Positions 53,205 through 63,500 of a stretch of 64,000 nucleotides of DNA are shown here, piece after piece. The notes under the pieces were generated by a model. It did no database searches, was not told where the DNA came from, and was given only the letters and a program-made list of their open reading frames with translations. The DNA comes from Edaphochlamys debaryana (taxonomy: Eukaryota > Chlorophyta > Chlorophyceae > Chlamydomonadales), in contig JAEHOE010000029.1 of the NCBI GenBank assembly GCA_016858145.1, forward strand, positions 62,001 through 126,000. Direction: 5' to 3'. Within the stretch, counting starts at the first letter, position 1. The number at the start of each line of letters is the position of its first letter. The position numbers were made by a program, and so were the translations under genes.

Positions 53205-54147
53205 GGCGGCGGAGGCGGAGCTGGAGGGGTGGAGGTTGAGGCGCGCGAGCGGGGGGTAGCATTGGCGACGAGGGAGAAAGGGGGCAGGAGAGGAGGATCC
53301 TGCAGAGGCTGGGTAAATTGCTTGTGGGGCCGAATGCCGCCGCGTATTCATTTGGGGGCAGCTGCCCCATGCCGGTGCGTGCGAAGGCCATTGCAAGGTA
53401 TACGGGATAGAGCAGACGGGACAGAGCAATCAGCATGCGCATCTCGCATGAGCTTACGTGAATGGGCGCAGTCCTTGTGATTTTGGGCAGCTCGCCTTGC
53501 GCGCCTGATCGGTTGTGAGCTGCGTATGGGTGAGGATGGCAGGTTCGTGCTTGGCGTGCAGGTGCAAGCAATTCATGCGCGCGTATCGCTTCCGTGCGTC
53601 CATGTGCCTGTGAGCATAAGGCGTGCGGCTTGTGGGGCAGACAGTGCCAGTGGAACACCAAACTGCTGTTCTGCAGTGAAAGTGTAATTGTTTCCTGACT
53701 ATACGCCCCGCGCAGTGTAGCCAGCTTGCGTCAGATCAGATCAGGGAGTGGCGCTGGAGGGCAGCTGGCATTGCCGCCTGAAGTGACCAGGTTTGGGGCT
53801 CAGAGCGGTTGGGAGCTTGGGACAGCTCTGACAGGGTCTTACCTGCACGCCCGCTTACAGTTGGCAGGAGGTGCGTAGCGGCGACCGAGCTGGCAACTGT
53901 GCTGGTGCCTCGGGCTGGGTATGAGGGCCCGTGCGACGAGGCGAAGGGATCGAGGGGTTGGGGCAGTTGGGGATGCAAGGCTGGTGGCAGGACAGAAGCG
54001 CCTACAGCTGGTGGCAGCATAGCCAAATGGCCTCAGCACGCTTTAGGAAGAACGCACTCCGGACAGCCTGACCGGAGTGTTGGAACTGGAACCGTCGTTC
54101 TCCCAACACAAGGTCAAGAAAGACGCGGGGCCCGTAGGCAGCCGCCC
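53205..54147. other. Dynein 3' untranslated region and intergenic DNA
   Basis: No coding exon is supported. The dynein 3' untranslated region probably runs to just after the TGTAA at 53683. The remainder up to the transposon-like element shows no recognisable feature. Confidence 0.5.
53683..53687 (+). terminator. Polyadenylation signal TGTAA of the dynein gene
   Basis: A TGTAA about 480 bp after the dynein stop codon, followed by T-rich sequence, which is a typical arrangement for chlamydomonad mRNAs. Confidence 0.55.
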
Positions 54148-54737
54148 CAGGGATGGGGGCGAAATCGAAACTATTTCGCCTGCCTATTTCGCCATGTATT
54201 TCGCCGGGGTTCTCGCCGGGGCCTCCTTATCGCCAGGGTGGCGAAACTTCGGCGTAATTTCAGGCGAAACTGCGCTGAGGGCGGGTTCCTCTCGGCTGAA
54301 ACAGCTTGTTGACCCCCCAAGATGCCCCAAACAACTCCCTGAAGTGCTAATCTGGTAGTTTGCTGCGTTGTATGCGAAGGGGTGACCGTCGTGTAGGGGG
54401 AAGAGGGGTGGCGAGCAGCGAGGGAGCCGTGGGGTAAGGCCGTGTCGAGCCGTGTCTCAGGGTTGGACCCTGCCCGGGCGGTCTCCTGCGGTCCTGGGCC
54501 TCTCGCAGCACACGGACAACATCTAAATGGAAGTGTAGCTCGACAGGGGGGTTGCTGCGCGGCCAGAAAGCTGCTGGCACAGCTTGGAATGGCAGAATTG
54601 CTCGGAAGATGGCTGGGCGAAACCCCAGGCGATATTGGGCAGGCCCAATCGGCGTTATGTTTCGCCTTCCGTGGTGGCGAAACTAATCATTAATTTCGCC
54701 CGCCTGAAGGGCCCTCGGGATTTCGCCCCCATCCCTG
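54148..54737. mobile_element. Non-autonomous hAT-like DNA transposon (MITE), 590 bp
   Basis: Perfect 19-bp terminal inverted repeats, CAGGGATGGGGGCGAAATC at 54148-54166 and its complement at 54719-54737, are flanked by a perfect 8-bp direct repeat AGCCGCCC at 54140-54147 and 54738-54745. CAGGG termini with 8-bp target duplications are the hAT signature. The heptamer GGCGAAA, in both orientations, is clustered near each end and may bind transposase. The interior has no long coding frame, so movement would need a transposase from elsewhere. The perfect TIRs and target duplication suggest a fairly recent insertion. Confidence 0.9.
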
Positions 54738-54945
54738 AGCCGCCCCGCGACGGCGGCGGGGGTCGCAGGGGTTGCCGGGTTCGTGGGCGGCGGGTCTCGT
54801 CGTCCCCAGCGCGCATGTATAGTAAGTACTGATACAATTGTAGACAGTGCACGAGCGTTTCGTTCCAGCGTTGCTCTGATGTCGCGAGCCCCATCTCCAC
54901 ATGCCCTGGTCTAGCTGGCCCAGGGGCTGTCTCAGGAGCTGTAGG

Positions 54946-57900
54946 ATGCCACCGCGGGCAGCAGCTGCTCGGCGGGCCGGTCCCGCCGCGGAAGAGCGCG
55001 AGAGAGAGAACGCACTCCGTGCGCTGCGAGACTCGGGCAACCAAGCGCTGGCGCTTGCTCGTGGTCAGCCGTGCGTCCTATCAGCGTCACAGGTCGACGA
55101 GCTCGTTGAGGCGGTGCGGCACTTCTCAGCTATTCCAAAGAGCTGCGCAATGACAGCTGTGGGCGACGCTGGCCTCGCGGGCATGGCCGCACTATTCGGT
55201 CTCGCTCTGCGACGCTCAGCCCCGGGTGTCGAGGGCGTCACCGCACAGCCTACGCCAGCCTCCGGTTTGCGCTGGCAGAGGCCCTCGCCGCAGTGCAGTG
55301 CGACGGCGGTGTCGAGGGCGACACAGCGCCCCACCTTCCCCCGCCCACGGCCCGCCTGCTGTGCACGGCTCTCCTCAACGGCGGGCTGTGCTCATCCTAC
55401 GCCAGCCTCCTGAGCGCCTCGAGCTCTGCGCTGCTCACCCAGAAGCTCAACCCGCCACGGCGCAGCCTGCAGGTTAGTGGTCTTCGAACTGACCGCACCC
55501 GAGCTGTGTGCCCATCTTTGGGCTCATTTAGTCCCTTTGGCACCCTCCCATGAGCCCTGTTCTCGTCAACACCCTTGTGGGCTGTAACGGGCTTCCTTCT
55601 GAGCTGTATCGCCGGCTTTGGGCTCAGTGTTCGCTAATCAGCCTCGCAGTTTCTTGATGCCCTCCTTACAGAACGGTCAAGGACCTGCTGGCGGAGGTTA
55701 GCTGGGTGGTCGTTTGGATGCAGCGGGTCAAGGCCTGCCACAACCAGGCGCCAGCAAAGGACCGGGGCCCTGAGGCCGCTGCCTCGACCGACTTCGCCGT
55801 TTTTTACTATGCCGTCTCTTCCATCTTCACGAGCAGCCTGCTGTTCGAGCACTGGGCCCGGTTGGTCCTGGCGCTGGCGTGCTGTGAGGGCACGGAAGAG
55901 GAGACGGCGAGCGGGGCCGAGCGCCTGGGCCTGGCTATCTCGTCCTTGACGCCCGGCCTGGGCTTCAAGGCCTGGAGCCCCCCGGTCGACCCCGGGCTCA
56001 CCTTCCTCCTGGCCTCGCACCTGGTCACGCTAGCGGCGGTCCTGGACGGCGGGCCCACCTTCGGCCTGCCGCCTGGCCCCGCCGGAGGAGCCGTGCCCAG
56101 CGGGGCCCAGCCGGGGCCCGCCCTTCCGCTGGCGGACACGACGGGCGGGGTCCTTCGGACGGGGCCCGGCAGGGGCCCGGGCTCGGCTCCAGCACGCATT
56201 ACGGCGGCGCTGCCTGAGTTGGACATGTGGGCCAAGGCGCTTGGACGCGTGGAGGACGCGGTCAAGCGCCCATTAAGCCCAGGTGGCGATACCCTACCGG
56301 AACCCTTCAGACCGCCTCCGCTTGGGCCGCCGCCGCTCTGCAGGGTTGCTCAATGCGCCCGCGGTGCCTGTGCCACGGCGGTGGAGCATGCTGCAGCGCG
56401 GATGACGGCAGCGCTTGTGTATGAGGGAGAGGACCCCACCAGCAGGCAAGGTGCGGTCCCGGGGTGCGGGCGGGACCTGGCCGCATGCACCCGGATGCAG
56501 GCGGCCTTGGACCGGGGTGACGTGCTGTACGACTGGGCCGCGGCCTTCGAGGTGGGGATGCGGCTGGCCGGAGGAGCGGCGGTGCAGCTGTGTGGACAGG
56601 GGGCGGGGGCGGGGGCGGCGGCTTTCGGGCCGCACACCGAGGCGGCGCTGCGGCAGCTGCATGCCCCGGCGGCGTGGCGTGGAGGCCCCGGCCGCGGCGC
56701 AGAGGCCGGCCAGCCGCCGGCCCCGACCCGCCCGCCCGCCCGCCGCCAAGCCGCCCCCCTCCTCGAGGCTGGGGATGCGAAGACACTCGTCATGGAGGGC
56801 TTGGGCCTCGCGCGCACCGCCGTGGCAGTACCCGAGGAGGTCTACAATCCGCGGTGGGGCTGGCAGGGGCCACCGCCCCCGTGGCTCCGCCGGCGCCTGG
56901 CGGCCTGGTGGCGAGCGGCGCTGGCGTGGGCGCAGGAGGGCTTGACTGAGGGCTGGCGTGAGGCCCTGCGCCCCCTGCCTCTGACAAGCTGCGATCCAGG
57001 GGACGGTAAGCACGCGAGCGCTGTGCGTGGGCACGCTAGGCCTATGATCCCCAACGCATGTGTCGAACCTATGGGCATAGCGCCCGTAAATTGCGCGAGT
57101 ACGCCGGCAAGGGTGGATCTCTGGTAACCTATGCCGCTTTTGCCACCGCAAGCATTGAGCCTTCTTGCGTCCTGCTCTCCTCCGTTCCGCAGGCCTCCCC
57201 GCGCAGCCAAGCCCGGACCTTGCCGCCGCGCTCTGCGCCGGCTACCTGCCGGCCATCGAGCGGCTGCTCCGCAACCCACGCTTTGCCCTTGTGTCCAGTA
57301 CCGTGAGCCTGCGCTTCCCCGTCACCCCCGACGAGCTGAGCGTGTGGTCCGAGGTCCTCGCCTTCAGCGACCAGAACCAGGCACTCTCCTTCGTGGCCAC
57401 CGCGAGCAAGCGGTTGCGGTGTGCACTCTCAACGAGCCCCCGCAGCCATCAGCCGCCGGCGGTCGATGCGCCGAGTATGCGCAGGGGGTGGCTGCCCTGG
57501 TGCGCACCCAGGTCTTTGCCAACGCCTTCACGCCAGGCGTGGGCCTGCCCGCAGCACTCGTCGCCTACCCGGGGGCCGCACCGCTGCCGGAGGGCTGGCC
57601 AGTGGTCATGTCCAGCGTGGCGGCGCGGCTGCTCATGCCCGTCGCCGCCGTCGTACGGGATGCGGCGGCCTGTCTGCTTACGTATCTGCCAGGCGATGCG
57701 GAGGCTCAGCGCCTGGGCTTCGAGCTGGTCCAGCTCACGACCCTGTGCCTGGCCTGGGTACCGTCCCTCGTGGCCGCCGCCTTTCCGCCTCTGCAGGCGC
57801 GGCTTGCGCCGGGGCGTCTGGCGGCGGTGGAGGGCGCGGCGGAAGGCGCGGCCGGGGCGGCTGGGGGCTCGGGTGCGGCAACGGAGACAGCGCCTGCAGT

Positions 57901-58742
57901 GGCAGAGGGCAGTGGGTTGTCGGCGCCGCGAGAGCCGGAGCCGGCTGCCAGCTGCGCGGTTTACCACGCCCACTGGGGCATCCTCCTTTCCGAACGGCTC
58001 TGCCTCTACACGCTTCTTGGCATCGCCTTGGAGGTGGCGAAGCTCATTGATGAGGACTTCCTGCAGCTCGGGGCAGCCCTGGTGCCCGCTCTCTGGGCGC
58101 TTGTGGCGCGGGCGCCCGCTGAGCTGGCCGCACTGGTGACCGAGGCGGAGGCTGAGGCTGCGGTGGAGGGAACGCCCCCGGGGCTCCTGACCCGCGTCGC
58201 GCTGCGGGGGCTGCTGGGCCCCGGCGGGCGGGTGCCCGAGCCGGCCCTGCTTGCGGCGGTGGAGCGGGTGTGCGAGGAGGCAGCGCGGGCGGAGCAGGCG
58301 GACGCGGGCGCGGGCGCATCTGGGTCGGCGGCGGCGGGGCCATCGGGGTCGGCGGCGGCGGTGAGGCCATCTGGGTTGGCGGCGGCGGCGCGGCCATCTG
58401 GGTCGGCGGCGGCGGGGCCATCGGGGGCGGCGGCGGCGGCGTCGCCACTGGGGGCGGCGGCAGCGGACGCAGCAGGGGCTGCAGCAGCCACAGGCGACAT
58501 GGCTCTCCCGGAGAAAGTCTTGCGCTATGCCGCCGCGCCCCTCGCTGCTGCTCCCGTTTGCCGAGGTGGTTGCAATGATGCCCGGCTGTTCCAACTTCGA
58601 TTGCACCAACCTGGCCGGGCCTAGCGAGGCGGAGCTGCCCCTGCCGGCAGTGGGAAGCGGTGATGCTGGCGGCCTGCCCTTCTGCTCCCGTGCTTGCGAG
58701 TCCCATTTCCTGGAATTGGCCCGGCACGACAGTTTTGAGTGA
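54946..58742 (+). pseudogene. Decayed paralogue of the MYND-like alga protein at 60564-64000
   Basis: Homology to the minus-strand gene spans exons at about 54946-55198, 55249-55470, 55672-57005 and 57193-58742. Compared with the paralogue the frame is broken at least three times: an extra A at the 55672 acceptor (AG then AACGG here, AG then ACGG there); a shift within about 57425-57465 between SFVATASKR and the block leading to FANAFTPGVGLPAAL; and CCCC for CCC at 58538-58541, just before the C-terminal finger. A fourth problem is the join near 55199-55249, workable only with a 50-bp intron. Shared blocks include QRVKACHNQAPAKD, FEHWARLVLALACCEGTEE and LSVWSEVLAFSD. The C-terminus (CSNFDCTNLAGPSEAELPLP, then FCSRAC) resembles a MYND finger lacking some ligands. 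Assembly indels could mimic these breaks. Confidence 0.62.
58309..58470 (+). repeat. 27-nt coding minisatellite in the decayed paralogue
   Basis: Degenerate 27-nt units encode repeats of the form GASGSAAAGP or PSGSAAA. The same type of repeat, longer and more regular, sits at the matching position in the paralogue at 60838-61150. Confidence 0.75.
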
Positions 58743-59410
58743 AGCCAACGGGAGCCAGGCCGGGACCTGCGGTCGGAGGGGCATGTGTGGTCGGACCGCG
58801 AGTAGGAGGCTGAGCGGCAGAGTGGTGGTGTTCCTGATGAGGGCAGAGGGCTCCAGGCAGCTGCAACGCTGCCTCGCATAGTTCTAGGCAGCAGTGCGTC
58901 GGATACCCTGAGATGAGGAGCGGCACGCGCGGGTCGGGAGCAGCGCTGGACGGTCCTGACTGGAACCAAGCACATGCGACTGGCGCCCACCATGTCGTTG
59001 TGTGGTGCGCATGGGAAGGTCGTGACGCATCGTAGGTGGCCACGAGCATGCAACTGGGTGGGCAGGTTAAGCGTTATCGCGTGTAGGGGGGCGTAGGGGG
59101 GGTCGGGTCGGGGGGGGTAGGGTCTGCGCGGACTTGGACAGTTCGGCCAGGCCGTCCCGTGTGTGTTGCGGGCGGGGCGGCTTCTCTTGTCGCTGAAGTG
59201 CTTTGCTAGTCAGAGGGAGCTGGGGAGAAGCTGACAAGGGGACGACCGTCCCAGATTTGGCTGCATGCTGCATACCGGTATTTGAGAGGTGAACCGCAGT
59301 CCAGGTGATCAATGGCAGCTCGCTCCCTGCCGGTATGACTGATCAGATACTCGCTGGGTGAGAGTGGAGGTAGAGGTGGCCGTGTAGCAGCTAGCAATGT
59401 GAAGCTTCGG

Positions 59411-59460
59411 CATGTTTTTGGGCTGAGCCGCCGCCGTCAGGCTCTTCGGGCGGCGAAGCT
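59411..59460 (+). repeat. Inverted repeat, left arm
   Basis: About 45-50 bp including GGCTCTTCGGGCGGCGAAGC matches, with a few differences, the complement of 60455-60503. Each arm lies downstream of one of the two convergent paralogues, so it may be a shared 3' UTR segment or a dispersed repeat. Confidence 0.75.
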
Positions 59461-59576
59461 CCCCGGGGTTACCCCGTGTCGGCGTGCGGTGTGTGCCTGC
59501 GTCAAAAGCCAAGAAGGTCCTGAGGGATGGAATGGGGGATTGGCGGCCCGGAGCTTGAGACCAAGAAGGGTACGAC

Positions 59577-59581
59577 TGTAA
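59577..59581 (+). terminator. Candidate TGTAA polyadenylation signal (plus strand)
   Basis: TGTAA about 835 bp after the end of the plus-strand decayed paralogue. Position is plausible; the pentamer alone is weak evidence. Confidence 0.3.
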
Positions 59582-59740
59582 GAACGACGGAACGGTGGCG
59601 ATGATGGTGATGCCGACCGAGGCCCCAGCCCTCACGTGCGTCCTGAGGCTTCCTTCCATGAGCCGAGGGCTGCTGAGTGAAGGCGGACACGACGACCCCT
59701 GTGCGGCACAAAACGCGGCCCGTAGGCAGCCAGGCTTAGC

Positions 59741-59745
59741 TTACA
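59741..59745 (-). terminator. Candidate TGTAA polyadenylation signal (minus strand)
   Basis: TTACA on the plus strand reads TGTAA on the minus strand, about 820 bp after the stop of the intact minus-strand paralogue. It would leave the two convergent transcripts just short of overlapping. Confidence 0.3.
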
Positions 59746-60454
59746 TCTCAAGGACACTTGCAGCCTGGAGTGACCGGTCAACTAATAACGGCACGCAACA
59801 ACACCCACAGGCCTAGCTTCAAGGCTCGCAGCTTTCCGTGCCTTGCACACCCGTGGAGCTTCCAGGCGCTGCTTGACTGGCGCACATCAACGCATCCCGC
59901 CTCCACACGCTCAGCCCGCCTACAGGCGCAGTGAAGGCTCATGGACAGGGCATGGACCACGCCAAGCCCCTTTTGGATGCTGCACTACCGGGCCCGTCTC
60001 AGGAACCTAACCCGGCAACCCCCACAACCCTTCAGCCTTCTTGGTGGCAGTGGTTCGGCAGTGGTCAACCAAGCGCTTCACCGCATGCCGCCAAACGCCA
60101 CGGCTGATGGCCGCAATGAACGCAAACGAACCGGAAGGACCTCAACCAAGCAGCAGCACGAGGGGCGCAGAGCCCCTCACAATGTACATCACCACACACC
60201 GTACGAAACGCATGCATTTGAGGCGGCGCGTCCACAATGGGCTTGTGCACGCACCATCAGCTTGCGCATGGATACTGAACGACCACGCCAATCGTGCTCG
60301 CGCGGTGCTAGGGTCCTTTCTAGTTACCCGACTGCAAGGTCCCGCAGGCCTCCCTCCCGCCTAGCTTCCACAGGGCTGGCTTGCACTCTACAGCAGAGGC
60401 GCTGCTGCTCGCAAACGGAGGAGCAGAGGTGGTGCACGTACCTCAGCCAGCAGC

Positions 60455-60503
60455 AGCTTCGCCGCCCGAAGAGCCTAACGGCGGCTCAGCCCAAAAAAAC
60501 ACG
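60455..60503 (-). repeat. Inverted repeat, right arm
   Basis: Complementary to 59411-59460. It starts about 60 bp after the stop codon of the minus-strand paralogue, whereas the other arm is about 670 bp after its own gene, so the two 3' regions differ by large insertions or deletions. Confidence 0.75.
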
Positions 60504-60563
60504 TTTGCAAACTTGTGCCACAACAAACAAGGTTGCCCCCCTTCCCGCATGCCACCCTTCCTC

Positions 60564-63500
60564 CTACAACCAATTGAAGTACGTATCCTTACATGCGCGG
60601 GAACAACATGCGCGGGAACAGAAGCGCACAGGACCGTAGGCATCGCACAACTCCACCAGCAGCGGCAGCCCCGCCTCGCTGGGACCGGCCAGGAAGTCGC
60701 ACCACACGTTGGCACAGCCGGGCTGCAGCCGGAACACCTGGTCGAAGTCCAGCAGCAGTGAGGGCGCGGCGGCGTAGCGCCGTACCTCCTCCGCCAGTGT
60801 AGTGTCGCTGAGGGCTGCCGAGTCCCCTGCACCATCCGCCGCCGCCGACGACCCAGACGGCCCCGCCGCCGCCGACGACCCAGACGGCCCCGCCGCCGCC
60901 GCCAGTGGCCCCGCCGCTGCCGCCGCCCCCGATGGCCCCGCCGCCGCCGACGACCCAGACGGCCCCGCCGCCGCCGACGACCCAGACGGCCCCGCCGCCG
61001 ACGACGACCCCGATGGCCCCGCCGCCGCCGACGACCCAGACGGCCCCGCCGCCGCCGACGACCCAGATGGCCCCGCCGCCGCCGACGACCCAGATGGCCC
61101 CGCCGCCCCCGACGAGCCCGATGACCCCGCCGCCGCCGACCCAGATGCGCCCGCACCCGTGTCCGCCTGCTTCGCCCGCGCCGCCTCCTCGCACACCCGC
61201 TCCACCGCCGCAAGCAGCGCCGGCTCGGGCGCCCGCCCGCCGGGGCCCAGCAGCCGCCGCAGCGCGTCGCGGGTCGGCCGTGGGGGCGGGGGCGCACCTT
61301 CCGAGGTCTCCGGCTGGGCGCCAAGCTTGACCACGATCTTGGCGAGATCAGCAGTGCCCCGGAACGCAAGTGCCCAGAGAGCGGGCAGCAGGGCCTGCCT
61401 GAGCGGCCGCACCAGGACCTCGTCGCCTGCGAGCTTTTGCTCCAACTCCAGGGCGATGCCCATGAGGTCCCCGACCTGGAGCCGCATCCAGAGGGCAAGT
61501 CGCCAGGCCTCGCAGGAGCCTCTGATGGGATGGGCCTCAAGGTCGGGCCGTGCACGCGCTGACGCCCCTGACCCCAAGGGCCCCGCCTCCTCCGTGTGCG
61601 CCATGGGGTCAAGGCCGAGCCCTGGACGCGCTGCCGCCGCCCCCACACGCCCTGACCCCGCGGGGTCCGCCTCCGTTCCCACCAAACCCCCTGCGCCCTC
61701 CGCCCCGCCCTCCGCCGCCGGTACAGACTCTGCCTCGAGCGGCGGAGAGGCGGCGGCCACCAGGGACGGTACCCAGGCCAGGAGCAGGGCCGTCAGCTGG
61801 ACTAGCTTGGATGCCACGGGCTGGGCCTTTTCATTCCCCGGCAGGCCCGGGAGAAGCAGTGGCGCGACGCGAAGCAGAGTTGTGGAGGCGGGCATGAGCA
61901 GCCGCGCCGCGACGCTCGACATGACCACTGGCCACCCCTCAGGCAGCGGTGCGGCCCCCGGGTAGGCGACGAGCGCTGAGGGCAGGCCCACGCCTGGCGT
62001 GAAGGCGTTGGCAAAGGAGCTGACGAGCGAGAGGACCGCCTTGGCCTGCGCCTCCTCCGCACCTCGGCAGTAGGTGGCCGCCGCCGCCGACATCGCCCTG
62101 ACGGCACACCAGATGCGCTTGCTCGCGCTGGCCACGAAGGAGAGCGCCTGGGCTGGGTCGCTGAAGGCGAGGACCTCGGACCACACGCTCAGCTGGCCGG
62201 GTGCCGCGGGAAAGCCGGTGCTCGGCCCGTACTTTTCTGGATCGAAAGAAGGGCTGCGTAGCAGCCGCTCGACGGCTGGCAGGTAGCCGGCAGACAGCGC
62301 GGCGGCAAGGTCCGGGCTGGGCTCCGCGGGGAGGCCTGCGGCACACGGGTAAACCAGCACGCAGAACGGATTAGGTGTGCACCGGGGTCAAAGCGCACGG
62401 AGCAAAAGCAGCATGCTTTATCCGCCAGCTACCATTGCTGGGCGTTGGCACATGCGCCTTCAACCCTGTAGGCCTTCAGGGACCCCTTCCAAACAGCCCC
62501 GACCCCCACCATGACTGTGTTGGAGAGAGGGCAGGTGCAGGAGCCACAGCAAGTCGCCCCAGCCCTCGGTTAGGCCCTCCTGCGCCCACGTCAACGCCGC
62601 TCGCCACCAGGCCGCCAGGCGCCGGCGAAGCCACGGGGGCGGTGGCCCCTGCCAGCCCCACCACGAATCGTAGACCTCAATTGGCACGGCCAGGGCTTTG
62701 TGCGCAAGGCCCAAGCCCAGCACACAGAGAGACACCGTCTTCCTAGCTTCGAGGAGGGGAGCGGCTTGGCGGCGGGCGGGCGGGCGGGTCGGGGCCGGCG
62801 GCTGGCTGGGCTCTGCGCCGAGGCCGGGGCCTCCACGCCACGCCGCCGGGGCATGCAGCTGCCGCAGCGCCGCCTCGGTGTGCGGCCCGAAAGCCGCCGC
62901 CCCCGCCCCCGCCCCCGGCCCCTGTCCGCACAGCTGCACCGCCGCTCCTCCGGCCAGCCGCATCCCCACCTCGAAGGCGGCGGCCCAGTCGTACAGCACG
63001 TCACCCCGGTCCACGGCTGCCTTCATCCGGGTGCATGCGGCCAGATCCTCCCGGCAAGACGACACCGCATACTCCCCCCTGCCCGGCTCCGCCGCCTCAT
63101 ACACAAGCGCTGCCGTCATCCGCGCTGCAGCATGCTCCACCGCCCTGGCACAGGCACCGCGGGCGCACTCTGTTGCGCTGTAGAGCGGCGGGGGCCCAAG
63201 CGGAGGCGGCCTGAAGGGCTCCGGTAGGGTATCGAGGTGGGGACTCCTCTCGGCCTCGCGCAGCATTTCCAAGACGCGTTCCAGCATCGAGCCCCATGTC
63301 TTGATAGAGGTCCGCGCATGCGTGATGCTGGCTACTTCTGAAGTTGGGCCCCTGCCGGGCCCCGTCCGGAGAACTCCGCCCCTGGTGTCCGCCAGCGGAA
63401 GGGCGGGCCCCGGCTGGGCCCCGCTGGGCCCGGCTCCTCCGGCGGGGCCAGGCGGCAGGCCGAAGGTTGGCCCGCCGTCCAGGACCGCCGCTAGCGTGAC

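Larger units (their letters stand above)
58743..60563. other. Convergent 3' region between the two MYND-like paralogues
   Basis: No supported gene. It contains one arm of an inverted repeat near each paralogue (59411-59460 and 60455-60503) and candidate TGTAA signals for both directions. The open frames here are short and repeat-derived. Confidence 0.5.

Noticed and set aside
55199..55248. 50-bp intron joining the first two exons of the decayed paralogue
   Set aside because: It restores the frame and has GT-AG ends, but is shorter than usual for this group and cannot be checked because the intact copy is cut off before this point. Treated as unresolved.
57449..59053. 534-residue minus-strand open frame
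   Set aside because: Antisense to the MYND-like paralogue and dominated by Arg/Pro runs from the minisatellite. The plus strand has paralogue support.
59411..60503. Inverted arms as terminal repeats of a 1.1-kb transposon
   Set aside because: Arms are imperfect and no direct repeat flanks the outer ends, unlike the clear element at 54148-54737.
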